The position numbers and the translations under genes are program-made. Below the pieces are notes generated by a model. The model saw only the letters and a list, made by a program, of their open reading frames with translations. It searched no databases and was not told the origin of the DNA. 64,000 bases of DNA from Anaeramoeba flamelloides (Eukaryota; Metamonada; Anaeramoebidae), in NCBI GenBank assembly GCA_027625915.1, contig JANTQA010000008.1, positions 7,433,501-7,497,500 of the forward strand, read 5' to 3'. Below, piece by piece: positions 34,124-47,760 of the stretch (position 1 is its first letter; each line of letters begins with the position of its first letter).

Positions 34124-35029
34124 TTTAAAATTATCATAGAAAAACAAATAGATCTAAATCCGAGAAGCAAGCAATAAAAGTCTGGAATACAAAAATAAAT
34201 TGAAAGATATTAAGGACTATTCATATTTTATGTTCTGTGCAAATTTAAATCTGGTACCTACATCAATAAAAATGAGTTAAAAGAATTTAAATTAAATGAA
34301 AGTCAAAATATTTCAAATATTGGTTCTGGGGGGTTTGAATGACGATATTTATTGTTCCAAAAACTTTTTCGAATTTCTCAAACAAAAATTAAAAACAACT
34401 AAAATCGTTTTTTTTTTTTTTTTTTTTTGATATTGTAGATGGTTCTAAATTATTTTCAAGTATATTAAATACTTGAAGTAAACTTTATGGTGATTTAAAA
34501 TAATTTGGATAGAAATAGTAACAGGGAAAATTTTGATTGACAAACCACTTCAAGGTAAATTCCAGATTTTGATGGGTGCAAATATATCGCTTTTACCCGA
34601 ATAACAAAATTTTGAAAAAAAAAAATCAAAATTTAAATTTTTACAAGATCTCTCTTGGTCCAGCATTCTTTTAATTCAACAAATATGTTATCAGTCATAA
34701 AACTAATCTTCACTAATCATAAAATATGAATGTTCCTTCAACATTATGGATTTCTATGTTGATGAAAATAGATATTATTTAGAATTTCCAATAAATTACT
34801 AATAACAAAAATTCTAATGGTAATTTCAAAAAAGGGAGACATTGGCTTTGATTTTTTTTTTTGAGTTAAATTTTATGTTAAAGAAGGAAATAATAATATG
34901 TTTTTTGATTCTTCACAAATATGTATATACATAGTTATATCTAATAAAATTAGAAATAAATTTTGGGTATTAATATTTGAGATTCAATATTAAATTTTAT
35001 TTTGCCGCATTTTTGAATTATAAACTCTT

Positions 35030-35640
35030 TTTCAAAAATTGTGACTCACCTGAAATAATAAATTGAAAAAAAAAAATTATCCTTTAGTATTCAAGAACGA
35101 TTAATAACTAAATATGATTTGTAATTCACTTTTAAATCGTTCTAAATCTATAAAAGCCTGATATATTAAAAATGAACAAAAAATAAAACATAAAAAAAAG
35201 TGAGTAACAATTTTTGAAATGAGCATTACGGATTTTTTATTACTGAACTTTCACTGAAAAAAAGTTGAACAACAACATTTTTTACTAATAATTAAATCCA
35301 TTTTAAAATACATTAGATAGTCGAAATTTTCTTAGTGATTATTTGTCTTTTCGAAGATCTCTTTTTTTTTTCCACATGATCTTTTAAAAAAAAAAAAGAA
35401 AAAAAAAGAATTTTGCAAAAAAAGAAAAAGAAAAAGAAAAACAAAAACAAAAGAAAAACAAAAATTTGAAAAAGCAAAACCAAAAATTTACAACAAAAAA
35501 AGAAAGTAAAATAAAAATTTGCAAAATTAGAAAAAATGATTCTGATCCAAAAATTTGAAAATATTTTTTGTAAAGAATACTAGAATAAACCCACAAAACA
35601 ACACCCATTAACATTATAAAGTGAGTCAAAATTTTTGAAA
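35030..35640 (+). repeat. dispersed element R8, copy 2
   Basis: 611 bp. Left end TTTCAAAAATTGTGACTCAC and right-end inverse TTTCAAAAATTTTGACTCAC form a clear terminal inverted repeat. Best-preserved copy of the pair with 29108-29690. Confidence 0.7.
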
Positions 35641-37079
35641 AATAGTTTAATTTATTCTATAATTTGTAAATATTTTAATAATAAATACCATCTCTGGAAA
35701 TACGTGATTTGAAATAAATAAGGACATTTTAGAAATTATTATTTTTTTTCTTTGACATCAAATAATAAATTAACTAAAAATGAATAAAAAAGGTACAATC
35801 TTTATTTGATTCTTATTGAACCATTTTAACAGCGTGGTGTTATTTTTTTCCCTTTAGGAATAATAACAATTTAAAGTGAATAGCTATTTACCTACCAACT
35901 ATATATATATTGTATTGTATTATATGATCAGTTTGTCTCATCTTTGAATAAAAATCGTCAATACTTTTTGGATTAATCTAGAAATGAAAATTATCAAGCA
36001 TACTACTAACAATTCTTAGAGTTGTTGAAATTTAATAAACTCTTTTCCAATAAAAACAAAACGTTTAAAAATGAAAAAAGATTATTTTTTGAACCAAAAT
36101 TTTTATAATCAAGTTTTTAAAATAAGAAAATATTTATGCTTGAGTATCTTTTTCTTTTTTTGGTACTATAACTCTTTAATTATTATTTTTAAAAAACTAT
36201 TAAAAAAAAAATTTAAAAATAAATTGTTAAAAATTTGGAAATAACATCTTGTAGATTTCATATTCTGATTCTTTTTCGAAAAAAACCTCAAATAATTCTA
36301 TTTTTGATTACAAAGAATCAAAATGATTATTTTTTTATATTTCAATAATTAATCTCAACTCATTTCTCGTTTAAATTTGGATTTTTAATAGAATCCTACC
36401 ATTCTCAAAATTTAATAATTAATATATAGAATTTTAAATTTATTAAAAAGAATTTAATATTTCTCATAAAAATAAATATTTGGGTTTTTTCTTGTTGATA
36501 TTTTTTTTAGTTTTAAGCATATTTTCGCCAATCATGATGTTTTTGTGTTGGTTCCTGATTAGAAAAATTTTTTACTTTGGAATGGAATCAAAAAATTCTT
36601 CTTCTTTTTTTTTTTTTTCAATAGAGGATTTTGTACCAAATAAAAAATTCTTTTTTTGATTTCAGGCAACTAGAATAAAATAATTTTTGAATTTTTGAAA
36701 AAATAATTCCAAAAGGGCTTCACCCCACGATCATGAAAAAATTTTTTCAAAAAAAAATTAAACATTTGCTAATTTTGCCCTTTTCAATAACTTCAATTAT
36801 AATAAACAGGATTGGTTAATAAAAGATCTTTGATCAAAAAATTATTTTTGAAAGATATTTTACAATTTAAGTTGGAAAATTCAATTTTGCATTAAGATTT
36901 TTTTCAAATTTAATAGTAAAACATTTAGAATAATTTTTTGCTTCTAGCTAAGAAGCCATTTTATGATATTTTTCAAAAAAAGTCTTTTAAATCTGATGAG
37001 TATATTTCAAATAGGGAATCAATCATTTTGACTATGAAATAATTATTTGTTCTTTTAAATTGGAGGAAAAAATATTTTT
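35641..37079. other. AT-rich spacer, nothing recognised
   Basis: Homopolymer-rich, no supported frame or repeat family. Confidence 0.4.
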
Positions 37080-37445
37080 TTTTTTGGTTTTTTTCTATTC
37101 GGTTTTTTTTAATTTTTGTAATAAACCGAAAATTTACAAGAAATTTTCTGTTTATTTCAAAACCTCAAGAAAAACGCCGTTAGGTTTTCTTGAGTTTTCT
37201 GTTTATTTGTGAAGTGTTCTAGGTTTTTTTTACTTTTTGAAATAAACAGAAAATTTTAATAAATTTTCGGTTTATTTCAAAAAGTAAAAAAAACCTAACG
37301 AAAATCAGCTTATTTTAAAAATTAAAAAAAAACCTAGGCACTCAATGGACACTTTTTTTAGTTTTTTTTTCGTTTTTGAAATGAACAGAAAATCCAAGAT
37401 ATTTTTACTCAATTTTCTTTTGAATTCTGGAAAACCTTTACAGTA
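37080..37445. repeat. hairpin-rich repeat (family R7)
   Basis: Several nested inverted arms (GAAATAAACAGAAAATTT and inverse; CGTTAGGTTTTCTTGAGTTT and partial inverses). It ends with the R7 flank block in inverted form (ACTCAATTTTCTTTTGAATT near 37420). Confidence 0.6.
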
Positions 37446-38089
37446 TACGGCACTTGACGGACACGGCAATAATTATCACCAGTTATTTTTTTTCTCTATT
37501 TGTCTTTTTTAGAAGAGTAGAGTTTTTTCAAAACTATTAGTTATTATCTCTTCAAAAATATATCCTAAAGTTGAGTTTAAAGAAAATTCATTGTCACATC
37601 CATTTAAAAAAATTTACACCAAAATTGAACCTTTTTTTCTCGGTTAGAGACTTTTAAAAAATCGTAGTACTATTAACAACAATAAATACAACAGCCAAAA
37701 GAATTTTAAAAACTGGAATGTTGAATATATTTTGAATAAACTCGATGAACAAGGATGAAGTGATAATTGAAGTAGTAGTTTTGTCTAACTTGGAATTTTC
37801 AATTTTATTTTTTCATACAAGTGAAGTACAAAAATAATTTCTGAATTTTTCATGTTTTTTTGATTCCATATTTTAAATTGTTGTGCTTTCTAAAAATTTC
37901 ATTTTTGGAATCAATTTGGGAACTCTAAACATCTCTCAAATTATTACTAGGTTAAAATAATTAGAAAATAATTTACAACAAATCCAAGATAATCTTTGAA
38001 AGTGAAAAGATGAATTAGACAGAAAAAATCTTTTATTTTTAATTTCAAAAGCAATACTTTTCAAATGGTATTCCTTTTATTTTTTTACA
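37446..38089. other. AT-rich spacer, nothing recognised
   Basis: No supported frame or repeat. Confidence 0.4.
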
Positions 38090-38670
38090 TTTATCCCCTG
38101 GATGAATCTTTTTATCATGGGAAGAAGAGTTACAAAGGAAAAAGGTCAAGTGGTTACTTTACTAACACTGGTATATTGAAACGTGCCATTATGCGTATCT
38201 TTAAAATAAAAAAAAAAAGCAAAGGAAAAAATATCAAGGGTTTTAAAAAAACGAGATCAAAAAGAAAAAAAAGAAATTACAACAAATTAAACAATGAACC
38301 CCAATTTAAACATTCATGATCAACTATCAAATTAAATTCTATTAAACAAAATTATCGTGGATGTTATTTTGGGTTTTGTTAATTTAAGAAAATTTTTTTT
38401 GATTTTTGTTTGATTTTCAATCAATTGCTTCTTATAGTAAACCCTTTTTAAACCTAATTTTTTTTTTCTTTTTCTTTTTTCCTTTTTTCTTTTACAATTT
38501 TTTGTTTTTGCTTTTCAATTTTTCAAACTTTTTCAATAATAAAAATAATTTGGGTTGTTTCCTTCCCATGAATAATCATGAAATCGATAATTTTACGCTT
38601 AATATTACCTTTGAGAAAATTTTAAGCAAAAAGACATCTAACTTATAATTTCCACTTCTTCAATAATAAT
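38090..38670 (+). repeat. dispersed repeat R1, copy B
   Basis: About 580 bp, colinear with copy A. Here the left half keeps an open Lys-rich frame (from 38065, containing KKSYKGKRSSGYFTNTG) that is interrupted in copies A and D, so I do not count it as a gene. Confidence 0.65.
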
Positions 38671-38780
38671 GATAATTTCCTTTTTTTTTTTTTATTCTCG
38701 AAAAGAAGAAAGCTCACTCAATTCTCATATTTACTTATTTCCAATTTTTCTTCTTTTAAAATTACTTCAAAGGGGTCGAG

Positions 38781-39581
38781 TTGGGGGGAATTGTCTTGGG
38801 TCAACTAATTTTAAAACGGATCAATGACCCGACATTAAACAAGACCGAAATTCTTGAATGGAAAGCAGAACAATCTGAGGGCAATACTTCTGAAAGACAA
38901 TATGGTAATAATATTCTTATGAATGTAAGTTCAGATTATGTAAGTTCGTTTGAAAATTTGAATAATATCAATGGAGTTGATTTTGATAACACCGAAATAC
39001 TTGAAAAAGTAAGCTTAATTAAAACCCAATTTACCAAATTCCTCGATGAAAAGGATCCTAATAAAGCCAAGATCTTGAAAATTATTGAAGAATCATTAGC
39101 CCAGATTCTTCAAAACCATCACGAAACAATTGACACCCTTAACTCTAGAATAAAAATAACTGAACAAAAAATTGAAAACGAGCAATTGGATTCTCAGTCA
39201 AAAATTTTCCAAATTGAAAACACATTAAATAGGCGTTTCAATGGGAAGGAAACAGAAATTGAAAGAAAGAAAAAAATCGAAAAAGAAAATGAAAACTACA
39301 GAGATATTTTTATGAAAATGAAGGATATTTTTAAAACTTATGGAAAGGATTTTATTAAAGACGATGACGACAGCGATTGTAGTGATGAAAGTGATGACAG
39401 CAATGACAGTGATGGAATGGGAAATGGGAAGGTAACGGAAACGGAAACGGAAAAGGAAAAGGAAAAGGAAAAGGAAAAGGAAAAGGAAAAGGAAAAGGGT
39501 GAAAATGGAAAAATACTTTCTGATGAAGTCCAAGAGATTTTATTTGATATTTCCGAGTTAGTAGATAGATTTAGATTTTAA
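38781..39581 (+). CDS. coiled-coil protein, probably the last exon of a longer gene
   Basis: A 266-codon frame with no ATG at its start: the first in-frame ATG is at residue 47 (38920). The upstream residues (KRINDPTLNKTEILEWKAEQ) look coded, so an acceptor just upstream is likely (AAAG or GAG near 38775). Seen in order: an acidic/Asn-rich linker, a coiled coil (SLIKTQFTKFLDEKDPNKAK, then ESLAQILQNHHETIDTLNSR), an Asp/Ser-rich patch and an uninterrupted Lys-Glu dipeptide run, then a short terminal helix. No catalytic domain. It may belong with the PAS-like exon at 31609, on the same strand 7 kb upstream, but nothing joins them in the sequence. Confidence 0.6.
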   Translation: MGGIVLGQLILKRINDPTLNKTEILEWKAEQSEGNTSERQYGNNILMNVSSDYVSSFENLNNINGVDFDNTEILEKVSLIKTQFTKFLDEKDPNKAKILKIIEESLAQILQNHHETIDTLNSRIKITEQKIENEQLDSQSKIFQIENTLNRRFNGKETEIERKKKIEKENENYRDIFMKMKDIFKTYGKDFIKDDDDSDCSDESDDSNDSDGMGNGKVTETETEKEKEKEKEKEKEKEKGENGKILSDEVQEILFDISELVDRFRF

Positions 39582-40225
39582 ATACATTTTCTTTTCTTTT
39601 ATTTTTTTTTTTATCATAGATAATATTGTGTCATTGTTTTTGTTTCTCATTCTTTTATTATGTAAAAGTTCTAATTTTAAGAAATAATAATAATAATAAT
39701 TTAAATACTTTTTTCAGAATGTATTTAATGTATTTTGATTAAAAAAAGGAATTTTTAAAAATTATTTTATTAATAATTACATAATCCAAACATGTGTATT
39801 AACAATAATTTATTTAATTTTTTAAAAAAAGTGTTAGTGATTTATAAAAAAATGAGGTAAATGTCATTTTGACTTTGGCTAATTATTCAAGTTTCCAAAA
39901 TTAAAACATTATTTTTACAATTATCAAAACTACTAAATTTCAAAGAACATTATATTCGATTTTTTAAAATAAAAATTTGTGTTAGTTTGAGAAAAATTGA
40001 AAAACTTTTATCAATTTTCTAACTTATAAATTTTGAAACTTTAAAAAAAAGTTTATTTTTTTGAGTGCCATACCACACTTAAGGGGGTACGTTTCAAAAG
40101 TGTTAGAGGCAGACAATACAAAAATTACAAATTTATTTTGGTAAAAAAGAATACAAACCTTTAAATACTGATTAAAACATATTTTTTTTGGATCAACTAT
40201 GATTTTAAAAGGAAGAAATTTCAGA
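39582..40225. other. AT-rich spacer, nothing recognised
   Basis: Includes an (ATA)n patch near 39688. No supported frame. Confidence 0.4.
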
Positions 40226-40752
40226 TAAACCATTTTCCAGTTAACAGACCCAGTTATTATGAGTGAGTTACATCTGTTTAAAGGGTTTGAATTGATATCA
40301 AAAGAATTATTAATTTTGAAAATTTCAAAATCTAAATCTTTTTTTTATATTTTTACTAATTTTTTTTTTACTAATTGTTTTTTTAACCTAATTATTTTAG
40401 ATTTTTTTTTATGACAAGATTAATAGTCACAAAGTAAAACCGTGTTATTTTAAGCTTATTGAAACAGTGAGAGTGGTTACAGAGAAATCATAATGATTGA
40501 TATTGAGATTTTGTTTGGTTTTCAATAGAAGATCAAAATGAACATTGCTGTTTTTCTCAACGGACCTAAGAATTTTTTTGTTTTTCTATTTTTTAGAAAA
40601 TTTATTGGTTAATTAGTTTTCTTTCATACTCATATAAACAATTCTTTGATGTGTATTATTCTGTTTATTTTTTATTTTTTATTCAAAGGTCAATTAAAGA
40701 AAATAATTGTTATTTAAAAAAAATATGTTGGGCACCTTTGACTGAAAGAGTG
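40226..40752 (+). mobile_element. MITE family R6, copy 1
   Basis: About 527 bp. Left end TAAACCATTTTCCAGTTAAC, right-end inverse CACTCTTTCAGTCAAAGG. Interior (GATCAAAATGAACAT near 40533, AACAATTCTTTGATGTGTAT near 40637) matches 51353-51878. The end motif CAGTCAAAGG is shared with family R5. Confidence 0.7.
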
Positions 40753-42152
40753 TATATTTTTTTTTCATAAGTATATCATTTACAACGATTTCAATTGTAT
40801 CTTTAGTTACGATTTTTGACACATTTTTTTAAAAAATATAATCTTTTTTTGATATTTAATTTTTGTAGATCGATCACGTTACAGAAATTTATAGTTATTG
40901 ATTGCTATAAAGTATACTAAAAAAAATACTAAAAATTTTTTTATTATTTTTCAATTATTGATTTTTGAAGATTGATAATACATGTAGGTTGGTTAGTTTT
41001 TGATTTGGTATTTGGCACTTATAAAAATGACAAATATTTTTTTTCCATCTCAAAAAATTATTTTTGAAAATAATTTACTTGACCATTAACAACTATTATT
41101 TTTTTCTATTCTCTCTTGAGTGGGAATTAAAGAGCTTATCAATAAAAAACTATTAATTCTCTTATTTTAATTATAATAGGAAAATTTTCACCATTCTAAG
41201 AACATGTTCCCCCTCGAGAAGGTTTTTTATTATTGTTTTATTTTACATTTTACTTCTCAAATAGAATTTTTATTCTGAAGTAATTATATAAAAAAATTTC
41301 AATTTTGTGTTAGTATACTACAAACAAAACATAATAATATTAATTGTTTAAATGAAAATTTTAAAAAAAAATCACTTTAAGGGATTTTCTTCAAAAAATA
41401 GCCCAAATTTTGAAGACATTTCAAACTTTTAAAAGTAACAGTAAAAAAATAATTAGAACAGCATGAGAAATTATTTTGTGTTTATAGATTTGAAATGGAA
41501 ATTATGAAATATTAAAAAAAAATCATGGTCGGATTTAAGAAAAGTAAATTAGAGTGAAAATTGTTATAAATTGTGAAAATAATTTCCCATTATTTTCAAA
41601 GAGAAATTATCAATGTGTAAATTTCAGATGATATTAAAGAATACTTTCATGAATTTTTTTGTCAACTGTTCCACGATTTTTACCCAAAAGATAATCTCTA
41701 TACTTGTACAATAAAAAAATAATATTTCCATTTTGAAAATTATAAAATAGTTGAAGGGATTTAATTCTATTATTCTAATAAATTTCTAAGTGACTTTTGC
41801 CCAATAATTATTGACTTGATATTCAACAAATAATATTAAAACATATCTTAATTCATTATTTTTTGAGGAATTTGTACTCAAAAAAATCAACACCCTCTCA
41901 CAAAAAAGGTCATAATAATTTGAGAAATGGCTTACAGTTATCGTAAATGTAATAAAACATTCTCTAAAAAGACTATTTAAGAAACAAAAAGTATTCTTCA
42001 ATCCACCCTCCAACTAAATTCTTTAATAAAATAAATAACAATCATCTCAAAAAATATTTGGTGAATTTAATTTTCAAATTCACAAACAAATCATTTTTTA
42101 TATTTTTGTTTTAAAAAATTTTTCCTACTTGGAAAAAAGAGAACAATAACCA
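40753..42152. other. AT-rich spacer with one weak repeat
   Basis: About 190 bp near 40830-41010 resembles 54450-54640 (ATTGATTTTTGAAGATTGAT, ACATGTAGGTTG and ATTTGGCACTTATAAAA against the second place). Otherwise nothing. Confidence 0.4.
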
Positions 42153-43679
42153 ATGAGTACAAAACCAAAATATGAAGGACTTGAGCGAAAAGGGCGTGTA
42201 CAAAAAAAAAAAGTAACACCGACAAAAAGGCGTTCGAAGAGTAGCACTGCGCGTATTAGACAGGCTCTTTTAGAGACGAGAGGAAGTGATCTCAACTCAA
42301 GCGGCAGTTCAAAAAAAAACAAAACAAAGAAATGGAACAAGAAGAAGAACAAAAACAAAAAAACACGAACAAGATCAATCACCCCAAAAAACTTTTTTAA
42401 TTTAACCAAAAATAAATTGAATAAAAAGGATATCCAAAAGGCTGAACAAATCATTCGTCAAAAACAAAAAGCAAAACTCTTTAAGGCTGATCGGAAAAGG
42501 CTGTTTCAAAAGATTTTGAAGTTAAGCGAAACCAATCAAAAATTGCTTGAGCAGCATAAACTTAGCAAAGAAGAGGATCGTAACGAATTATCGATTTTGC
42601 TCCAAAAAGGTAATGAAGATTTTAAAGAGCAAACAATTTTAACAAATCAGTACCGTGATAAACTTGTAAATTTAACAAAAAGGCTTAAGGAATATAAGGA
42701 AAAAACGGAAATTTTGCATTTCCAATCCAATTTTAAAAAAGAAAATGAGAAGGAAATTGACAATGAAAAAAAGAATGAGAAGGAAAAAATCAACACTAAT
42801 ACTGATAGCAATAAGGAAAGTGAAACGGGAAACAAGAGTAATAGTAACAGTGGTAGTAGCAGTAGCAGTAGTTACAGTGACAGTGACAGTGAAAGTAATG
42901 GTGACACTAAGGCTCTGATTGAGAGTGAAAGCGACAATGAAAATGAAAATGAAAATGAATATGAAATCGAAAAAGAAACCATTGATGAAAATGAAAATGA
43001 AAATGAAAATAAAAAGACTTTAAAAGTTTCAATGTCAAAACAAGAAATCCAAGAAATCAAGAAAAAGAAACGAAGGCTTAAATCACAAATTCTAGAAAAC
43101 CAAAAGCTCTATAAGAAAAGAATTAAAAAAATCCAAAGACTTGAAAAAAGAATGAAAAAGGCACTCAAGAAGAAGAAAAAGGAGGAATTGGAAATAGGGA
43201 AATCACAAAAATTAAATACATTGCAAAGTGAATTAAAAAAGAAAATTCAAATAATCAACGACATTAGATGTGATTTATTATTAAAGCGTGAAGAACTAAA
43301 TGAATCAAAAACTTTACTTTCACAAAAAAAGAGAGAAAATTCCAAAAATTTAGATTTGAAACAAATAGTTTCAATCAAAGAACAGATCAAAAAAAAGCAA
43401 AGCGAAGTTAACCGGGTTAATTTAAGAATTAAATCAATGGACGAACAGAAAAAGGAATTATTAAGAAGGATTGATCATAAGAATAATGAAAAAGTTGAAG
43501 AAGACCTCATTACAATCAAACTAGAGTTAAATCAAAAATCCGAATTTAATAACCAACTGAGATTGATTAAAAATAAATTAATAGCTGCCGTGTCTGAGCA
43601 AAAGGATATTACGTCTGAGGATCCTATGAAATCTGGAATTAGTTATAACTCTGAAGTAAATATAACATTTTCTATTTAA
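42153..43679 (+). CDS. long coiled-coil, charged protein, unknown function
   Basis: A 508-codon single-exon gene with a clear ATG and TAA. Residues 1-75 are basic and Ser/Thr-rich (RRSKSSTARIRQALLETRG, KKNKTKKWNKKKNKNKK), followed by coiled coil, then a Ser/Asp/Asn/Glu-rich linker at about 200-285, then a long coiled coil to about residue 490. The linker is coded by short tandem repeats (AGTGACAGTGACAGTG and GAAAATGAAAATGA), so its length is likely variable. No enzyme motif seen. Cytoskeletal or scaffolding roles are possible, but I do not recognise the family. Coding density and base use support a real gene. Confidence 0.8.
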   Translation: MSTKPKYEGLERKGRVQKKKVTPTKRRSKSSTARIRQALLETRGSDLNSSGSSKKNKTKKWNKKKNKNKKTRTRSITPKNFFNLTKNKLNKKDIQKAEQIIRQKQKAKLFKADRKRLFQKILKLSETNQKLLEQHKLSKEEDRNELSILLQKGNEDFKEQTILTNQYRDKLVNLTKRLKEYKEKTEILHFQSNFKKENEKEIDNEKKNEKEKINTNTDSNKESETGNKSNSNSGSSSSSSYSDSDSESNGDTKALIESESDNENENENEYEIEKETIDENENENENKKTLKVSMSKQEIQEIKKKKRRLKSQILENQKLYKKRIKKIQRLEKRMKKALKKKKKEELEIGKSQKLNTLQSELKKKIQIINDIRCDLLLKREELNESKTLLSQKKRENSKNLDLKQIVSIKEQIKKKQSEVNRVNLRIKSMDEQKKELLRRIDHKNNEKVEEDLITIKLELNQKSEFNNQLRLIKNKLIAAVSEQKDITSEDPMKSGISYNSEVNITFSI

Positions 43680-46600
43680 TTTTTTTTATATTTCGATTTG
43701 TATTAATTTTTTTTATTATTATCGCTTAAACTTTTAAAGTGTACTCTGTCTTTGAGTTTTGACATTTGTTTTTTTATTCTGTCAGAAGTAGTAATTCTTT
43801 TTGAGTTTTCATTTCCTGTAAAATGAAGTCATTTTTTGGTTGACAAATAACTATTTTTTAGATAAAAATCGTAGTAATCTCTTCCATCCATAGTGGTATT
43901 ATAATTGATCAAAAGGAATATTATTTTTGAATCTAATAATTGTTTTTTGAAAAATAATTGTTAACAATACTGAATCTTTTAATGAAATATGACCTCAGCT
44001 ATTTCCTAAAACGCACAGAGCAAATTTATTTTCAAAATATTTTTAAAAACTCAATCTTCAAAAAAGTTTTTAAATATCCAAAATCATTATTCGTTATTGA
44101 TTTTTGATAATAATCCAATTTTTTTCTTAGTTTTGTATTACATAAATAAAAGATATTAAATTTTCTGATCCTGATTTTTTCTGATATTTTTTAGGGGTAA
44201 AAATTGGTGTTTATTATTTTATTTTTGATCGAAAAAATCGTTTTCATAGGGGTTTAATCTTAATAAAATTTCAATTGAATGGAAAACTGATAACTGTATT
44301 TTATTGTTAAAAACCCCGTTTGGATCCGTACCATATTGTCCATTTTTTATTCAATTTTATCTTACCTTGTTTTCTCCCAAAAAAAAAGTGAGTTCGATTT
44401 TTTTTTAAACTTTTTTGAGAAATATTTGGATGAACAGACTTTGAAATATGTAATTCAGGGCAGGATTAATGCATTTTTGAAAAAACTATTTTTCTATTCT
44501 CAATCTAAAAAATATCACCACCTATCAACTACCTAACCACTGACAAACAAGTTGATGAATCAGAACAATGATAAAAAGTTAAAATAAAAAATTTTTTTCT
44601 ATAGTTTCTTTTTTTCTAAATCGGGGTATTCAGAAAACAAACAGGATCAAAACAATTTGTCATAAAGAAAATCATATTTGTCGCATCATCAATGAAGTGT
44701 AGAATTTCTTTTTAAACATTATCAATAATAATAACAAGGTTGTCTAGGGTTGTTGCAGATTAAAGATCTGCTATCCTTAAAAATCATTTCATTTAATAGA
44801 ACTTAAATCTTTCACCAATTCAAACAAAAAACCATCCTTGCCAATTATTTTCTTAATCCATCGATCCAAAAATCATCTTTGGGTTAGGAATTAACATCTT
44901 AAGAAAAAATAAAAAAACAACACAAATCACTTCATTTGCAAAAAAAATACTTTTGTTCAAAAAGGCAAGCATTTATACATTGGTTGACTTATCAACAAAT
45001 TCACGATATTTGTGGTTGTAAAATCAACATTTTTTAATTTTTTTAATTTTGTTTTTTTCTTAAGATTTTGGATCTTTCTTTATCCTTTTCAGTTAGTTTG
45101 TTCCTATGTAAGAACATAATTCGTTTTTTGGGTTGTTGTTTAATTAATGGATTTGAGAAAAGATTTTGAATCAAAAAAAATAATTTCTTCCACAATATTC
45201 AAAAATGAATAATTTTTTACATTTGTCTTGTAATTGATGATAAATACACCTCTTTGAATTTCAGATCAAGGAGTCAAATTTTCAAACAAGAAACAAGTAT
45301 TTTTCTCTTTTCTTGAAAACCTTAAATCTGAAAAAGTAAATTGTAATTTTCTTGATGAATTTCGAAATGATCGAGAAAGCACAACAAAAAAAAATATTGA
45401 TAAACACTCTTTAATTTATTCGAATTTGTTTTTAAAAATTAACAAAAGAGAAAATAATTCAAAAATTTAGTCAATTGTCCTGAATGTCAATTTTGTGATA
45501 AAAAAACAATACACGAATTTTTAAAAATTAAAGTTAATCCTTTCTTATTTTCAAAAAAATTAAAAAGTTATTTGACTAAAAATCAATTTAAAATCTATTC
45601 TGATATTTAAAAATATTATTAGGTTTGTCATTTTTTCAAAAAAAATATTAAATAGGATTTTACCTTTTTCGTTCAAATTTTGATTAATTTTGAAAATCAC
45701 AAAAATCACAAAAATCATAGAAACCAATTTTACCCGATCAGAAATTTCAAACTATTAGCCATGCTCAATAAGAACCTAAATCTTGATAAATTAGTTTAAT
45801 TTTCAATTTGAAGCTAAATCCTGAAAAATAATTTACAAAAAAAAAAGAAACTTCAATTGTCTAAAACAACATATACCGAATGGATATTGATCCAATTATA
45901 TATTAATATTCCTCTTTGTTTTTATATTACCAAAGTTTGAATAGAACTACTTAAAAACATAATATTATATGAAATGTAAAAAATAAAATAATGCACTTTT
46001 TTGGAAATACCTTAGAGCCTTGTGATAATATATAACTTTAACTTAAAAATTTTGAAAAAAACTGATTTTTGTTTCGGAATGATCTAGAAATTGCATGGGT
46101 AATAAACAAAATCCACATGTTCCAATATATTCACCTCTCCATTGTTGAGATGAAGATTTTGTAACTGTATAATGTGGATTTTAAAAAATCACACCAATGC
46201 TAAAAGAAGTGGGTTTCATAGTATAAATGTATTAGAAATTATGCGAGTAAAAAAACTACAATTTCCCTAAAAAATAAAAAAAAAAATGGCAATTTTGGTA
46301 TTTGTCTCACACGTGTGACAAAAATAAACCAAAAATTAACAATAAACAATGATTTTTATTTTTTTTTAAAAAAATATTCCAAAAAGAAAATCAAAAAATA
46401 TTTTGGTTTGGATTGAATAACTTTTTAAAAAAATTGAGAATTCAATATAGTACAGAAGAAAATCTCGATCTGATTTTAAAAATAAAATCCATTGTTTCTG
46501 GAATTTTAAACAACTTAAAAGAGTAACAAAAATTAAAAAATGATGAATTGACGTAATTTTGGATTTAATGGTATATTTAAAAGAAATATAATTTTAAAGT

Positions 46601-47024
46601 ACATGAATTAAATTCTTTCAATTTTGATTCATTGTTAATAAATAATACTAGTTATCTTATCTAGTCAAATTAACATTTCTAAAAAAAAAAAAATAAAATT
46701 GATAAAGATCATACAAATCAACTGGGAAAGAAGTCTCGATTTTTTCATATTTTTTTTATTTATTGTTTAAAAACAAGTCTAGAAGCATAAATTTATCTTT
46801 AAATAATAAACATCTTATCTAGTGGGAAAATTAATTCGCTTTTCACAATTCTTTTTTTCCAAAAATAAAAATCATAAAGAATAGTTAAAATGTAGCAAAA
46901 GTGCCCACTTCATTAAGACAATTTAAAAATAGTTATCCAATAAAATTTTTTCAAAAAAAATAATTTCTTCTTCTCATTTTCTTTTAATTTTAAACTAAAC
47001 TTTACATTTTATGATATTAAATAG
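43680..47024 (+). other. spacer that may hide upstream exons of the RGS-DUF547 gene
   Basis: The RGS-DUF547 gene lacks a start, so exons should lie here. Candidates: 45265-45335 (acceptor AATTTCAG, QGVKFSNKKQVFFSFLENLK, donor AAA|GTAAAT); 45470-45610 (VNCPECQFCDKKTIHEFLKI); 44800-44850 (LNLSPIQTKNHPCQLFS), a fragment that resembles LTLSQFPPATQPHTLKE of the PAS-like exon at 31609; and a 66-codon frame at 44336-44536. Each is short and none is proven. Confidence 0.3.
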
Positions 47025-47706
47025 TCGAATGAATCTGATTTTGATGAAAGTGATAAAAATAGCAAATACTTAACTACAGAACCAAAACGGAAAAGAAATC
47101 AACTGTAAGAATTTTTTTTTAAAATTCAACATAATTAAATATAATTTCAAATTTAAACAAAATAACAAATAACAAATAAAAAATAACAAATAAAAAATTC
47201 AAAATTAAAAATAAAAAATTAAAAATGATATTATACTATTTAAAAAAGAAAAAACTCTTATTCATTTGATACTTCGCAAAAAAATGTTCCACTTTCAAAT
47301 AATTTAAAAAACACTTTCACACAATCTGTAAATAATGAGCTTTCAAAGAAAATGCGGAAAAGTGGTGAGAGACCTGGAATTATGCAAAGTAATCAATCAA
47401 ATCGCTCAAATGAAGAGACATTTTATAACGAAAAGCATAGTACCAAAATCAAAGAAAATGAAGATAGTGAAAAAAGTGAAGAAAAGGATAAATTGATACA
47501 AAAAGGAGAGGGGATAATAGAAATTGAAACCATTGATTCATTATTTTCCATACCAATTGCAATTGAATATTTTAAGGAATTTATGTTTGAACAATTAAAT
47601 CAAGAAAATTTATTATTTTATCTTGATGTAGTCAATTTTAAAAAAACATGTTCGATAGATAAAGTAAGAATCTAACATAATTATTTTTAAATATCTTTCT
47701 CCATAC

Positions 47707-47760
<54 letters not shown>

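Noticed and set aside
38065-38319. 84-codon frame KKSYKGKRSSGYFT as a gene
   Set aside because: It lies in repeat R1, and the frame is interrupted in the other copies.
39225-39533. Minus-strand hydrophobic frame with FLFLFLF repeats
   Set aside because: Antisense shadow of the Lys-Glu repeat of the coiled-coil exon.
42125-42454. Minus-strand 109-codon hydrophobic frame
   Set aside because: Antisense to the basic N terminus of the 42153-43679 coiled-coil gene.
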